From Anaeroplasma sp. (lineage in GTDB: Bacteria > Bacillota_I > Bacilli_A > Acholeplasmatales > Anaeroplasmataceae): 38,909 nucleotides of DNA. Under the pieces are notes generated by a model, which saw only the letters and a list, made by a program, of their open reading frames with translations, was not told where the DNA came from and did no database searches. Positions 37,731 through 38,909 of this stretch are shown here, in pieces (the stretch's first letter is position 1; the number at the start of each line of letters is the position of its first letter). The translations under genes and the position numbers were made by a program. Location of the stretch: NCBI GenBank assembly GCA_022768655.1, contig JALEQD010000100.1, positions 1 to 38,909 on the forward strand, in the 5' to 3' direction.

Positions 37731-38909
37731 ATGAAAAAATTTTTAAAAGCTATTCCTGTTTTAGGCGTTGCTGCATTAGCATTAGCTTCTTGTGGTGAAA
37801 AAGGACCTCAAGAAGAAGATTTAAGCGCTTTAAATGGTGAATACAACATTACTGTTTGGGTTTCTGAGACAAAAGGTGTTAAAGAATTAACTGAACAACA
37901 AATCGATGCATTCGAAGAGAAGCACCCTGGTATCGTTATTAACGCTACTGTTGAAGGTGTAACAGAAGCAGATTCAGCTACAAATATGATCACTTCAGTT
38001 GAAGATGGTGCTGATTTATTCTGCTTTGCACAAGACCAATTAGCTCGTTTAGTAGAAGCTAGTGCATTAAACAAGCTAGGTGAAGGTGCTGCTAAAACTG
38101 TTACAGAATTAAATGATGCTGGTGCAGTTGCTGCTGCAAAGGTTGCAGGACAATTATATTGCTACCCAATGACTTCTGATAATGGTTATTTCATGTATTA
38201 TGATAAGAGTGTTGTTAAGGCAGAACACTTAAATAGCTTAGAAGATATTATTGCTGACTGCGAAGCTGCAAATAAGATGTTCTCTATGGAACTTGAAACT
38301 TCAGCTTGGTATAATGCTGCATTCTTCTTTGCAACAGGCTGTAAGTCAAATTGGACTACAGACGCTAAGGGTGAATTCGCATCTGTTGATGATGATTTCA
38401 ATTCTGATGCTGGTGTTGTTGCATTAAAGGGTATGCAAAAACTATTAAAGTCTAAGGCATATAACTCTTCATCTTCAACTTCAGATTTCGCTGCTGCTGT
38501 ACCATCTGCAGTTGTTATTTCTGGTACTTGGGGTTCATCTGGTGCTAAAGAAGCATTAGGTGCAAATTATGCTGCTGCTAAATTACCTTCATTTACTGTT
38601 GATGGTAAAACTTATCAATTAGGTTCATTCTCTGGAAATAAATTAATGGGCTGCAAGCCTTCTACAGATGCTAAGAAAAACTCAGTTTTATCAAAGCTTG
38701 CTTTATGGTTAACAAATGAAGAAAACCAATTAAAGAGATTTGATCTAGTTGGATGGGGTCCTTCTAACATTGAAGCTCAAAAGGATGAAAAGGTTAAATC
38801 AGATGTTGCATTAGCTGCATTAGCTGCTCAATCTCCATATGCAACTCCACAAGGACAAATCCATGGTTCTTGGTGGGATATTGCTAAGACTTATGCTACA
38901 GCTGCTAAA
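37731..38909 (+). CDS. Sugar (maltose/maltodextrin-type) ABC transporter substrate-binding lipoprotein, partial
   Basis: MKKFLKAIPVLGVAALALASCGEK lipoprotein signal; ITVWVSETKGVKELTEQQIDAFEEKHPGI MalE-like start; no stop before the window end. Confidence 0.88.
   Translation, partial: MKKFLKAIPVLGVAALALASCGEKGPQEEDLSALNGEYNITVWVSETKGVKELTEQQIDAFEEKHPGIVINATVEGVTEADSATNMITSVEDGADLFCFAQDQLARLVEASALNKLGEGAAKTVTELNDAGAVAAAKVAGQLYCYPMTSDNGYFMYYDKSVVKAEHLNSLEDIIADCEAANKMFSMELETSAWYNAAFFFATGCKSNWTTDAKGEFASVDDDFNSDAGVVALKGMQKLLKSKAYNSSSSTSDFAAAVPSAVVISGTWGSSGAKEALGANYAAAKLPSFTVDGKTYQLGSFSGNKLMGCKPSTDAKKNSVLSKLALWLTNEENQLKRFDLVGWGPSNIEAQKDEKVKSDVALAALAAQSPYATPQGQIHGSWWDIAKTYATAAK

Overview
This is an AT-rich, gene-dense chromosomal window from a low-GC Firmicutes/Bacilli-like (possibly Mollicutes-related) bacterium. 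Almost every gene is on the + strand and most look like core genes: obg (3' end), Lrp/AsnC regulator plus class I aminotransferase, prfB, YitT-like, recX, glgB, glgP, a MutS-family ATPase, (minus strand) a HAD-like protein, a membrane protein plus an FtsK/SpoIIIE translocase, signal peptidase I, rbgA/ylqF, rnhB, thyA, dfrA, plsC-like, two small membrane or anchored proteins, mutS2, a thioredoxin-fold protein, thiamine pyrophosphokinase, MATE transporter, truB, ribF, rpsO, pnp, rnpB (type B RNase P RNA), PadR-DUF1700-DUF4097 operon, lepA, HIT protein, lipoprotein pullulanase, and the 5' part of a sugar ABC-transporter binding lipoprotein. UGA is used as a stop codon, so the standard bacterial code applies. 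I see no CRISPR array, transposase, prophage, tRNA or defence island, and no clear undescribed multi-gene system. The most interesting signals are smaller: an FtsK with no transmembrane N-terminus encoded 2 bp after a membrane-protein gene; two related hairpins with different stems but a shared ACATTAGA loop motif in the unusually long rnhB-thyA gap; a prfB without programmed frameshifting but with CTTT at the homologous codon and a hairpin between SD and start; twin ATACTAT-N7-ATAGTAT operators in front of padR; paired cre/LacI-type sites about 74 bp apart in the binding-protein leader; and a minus-strand terminator embedded in the opposing mutS-like coding sequence. All calls are by eye from sequence; no database searches or folding programs were run.
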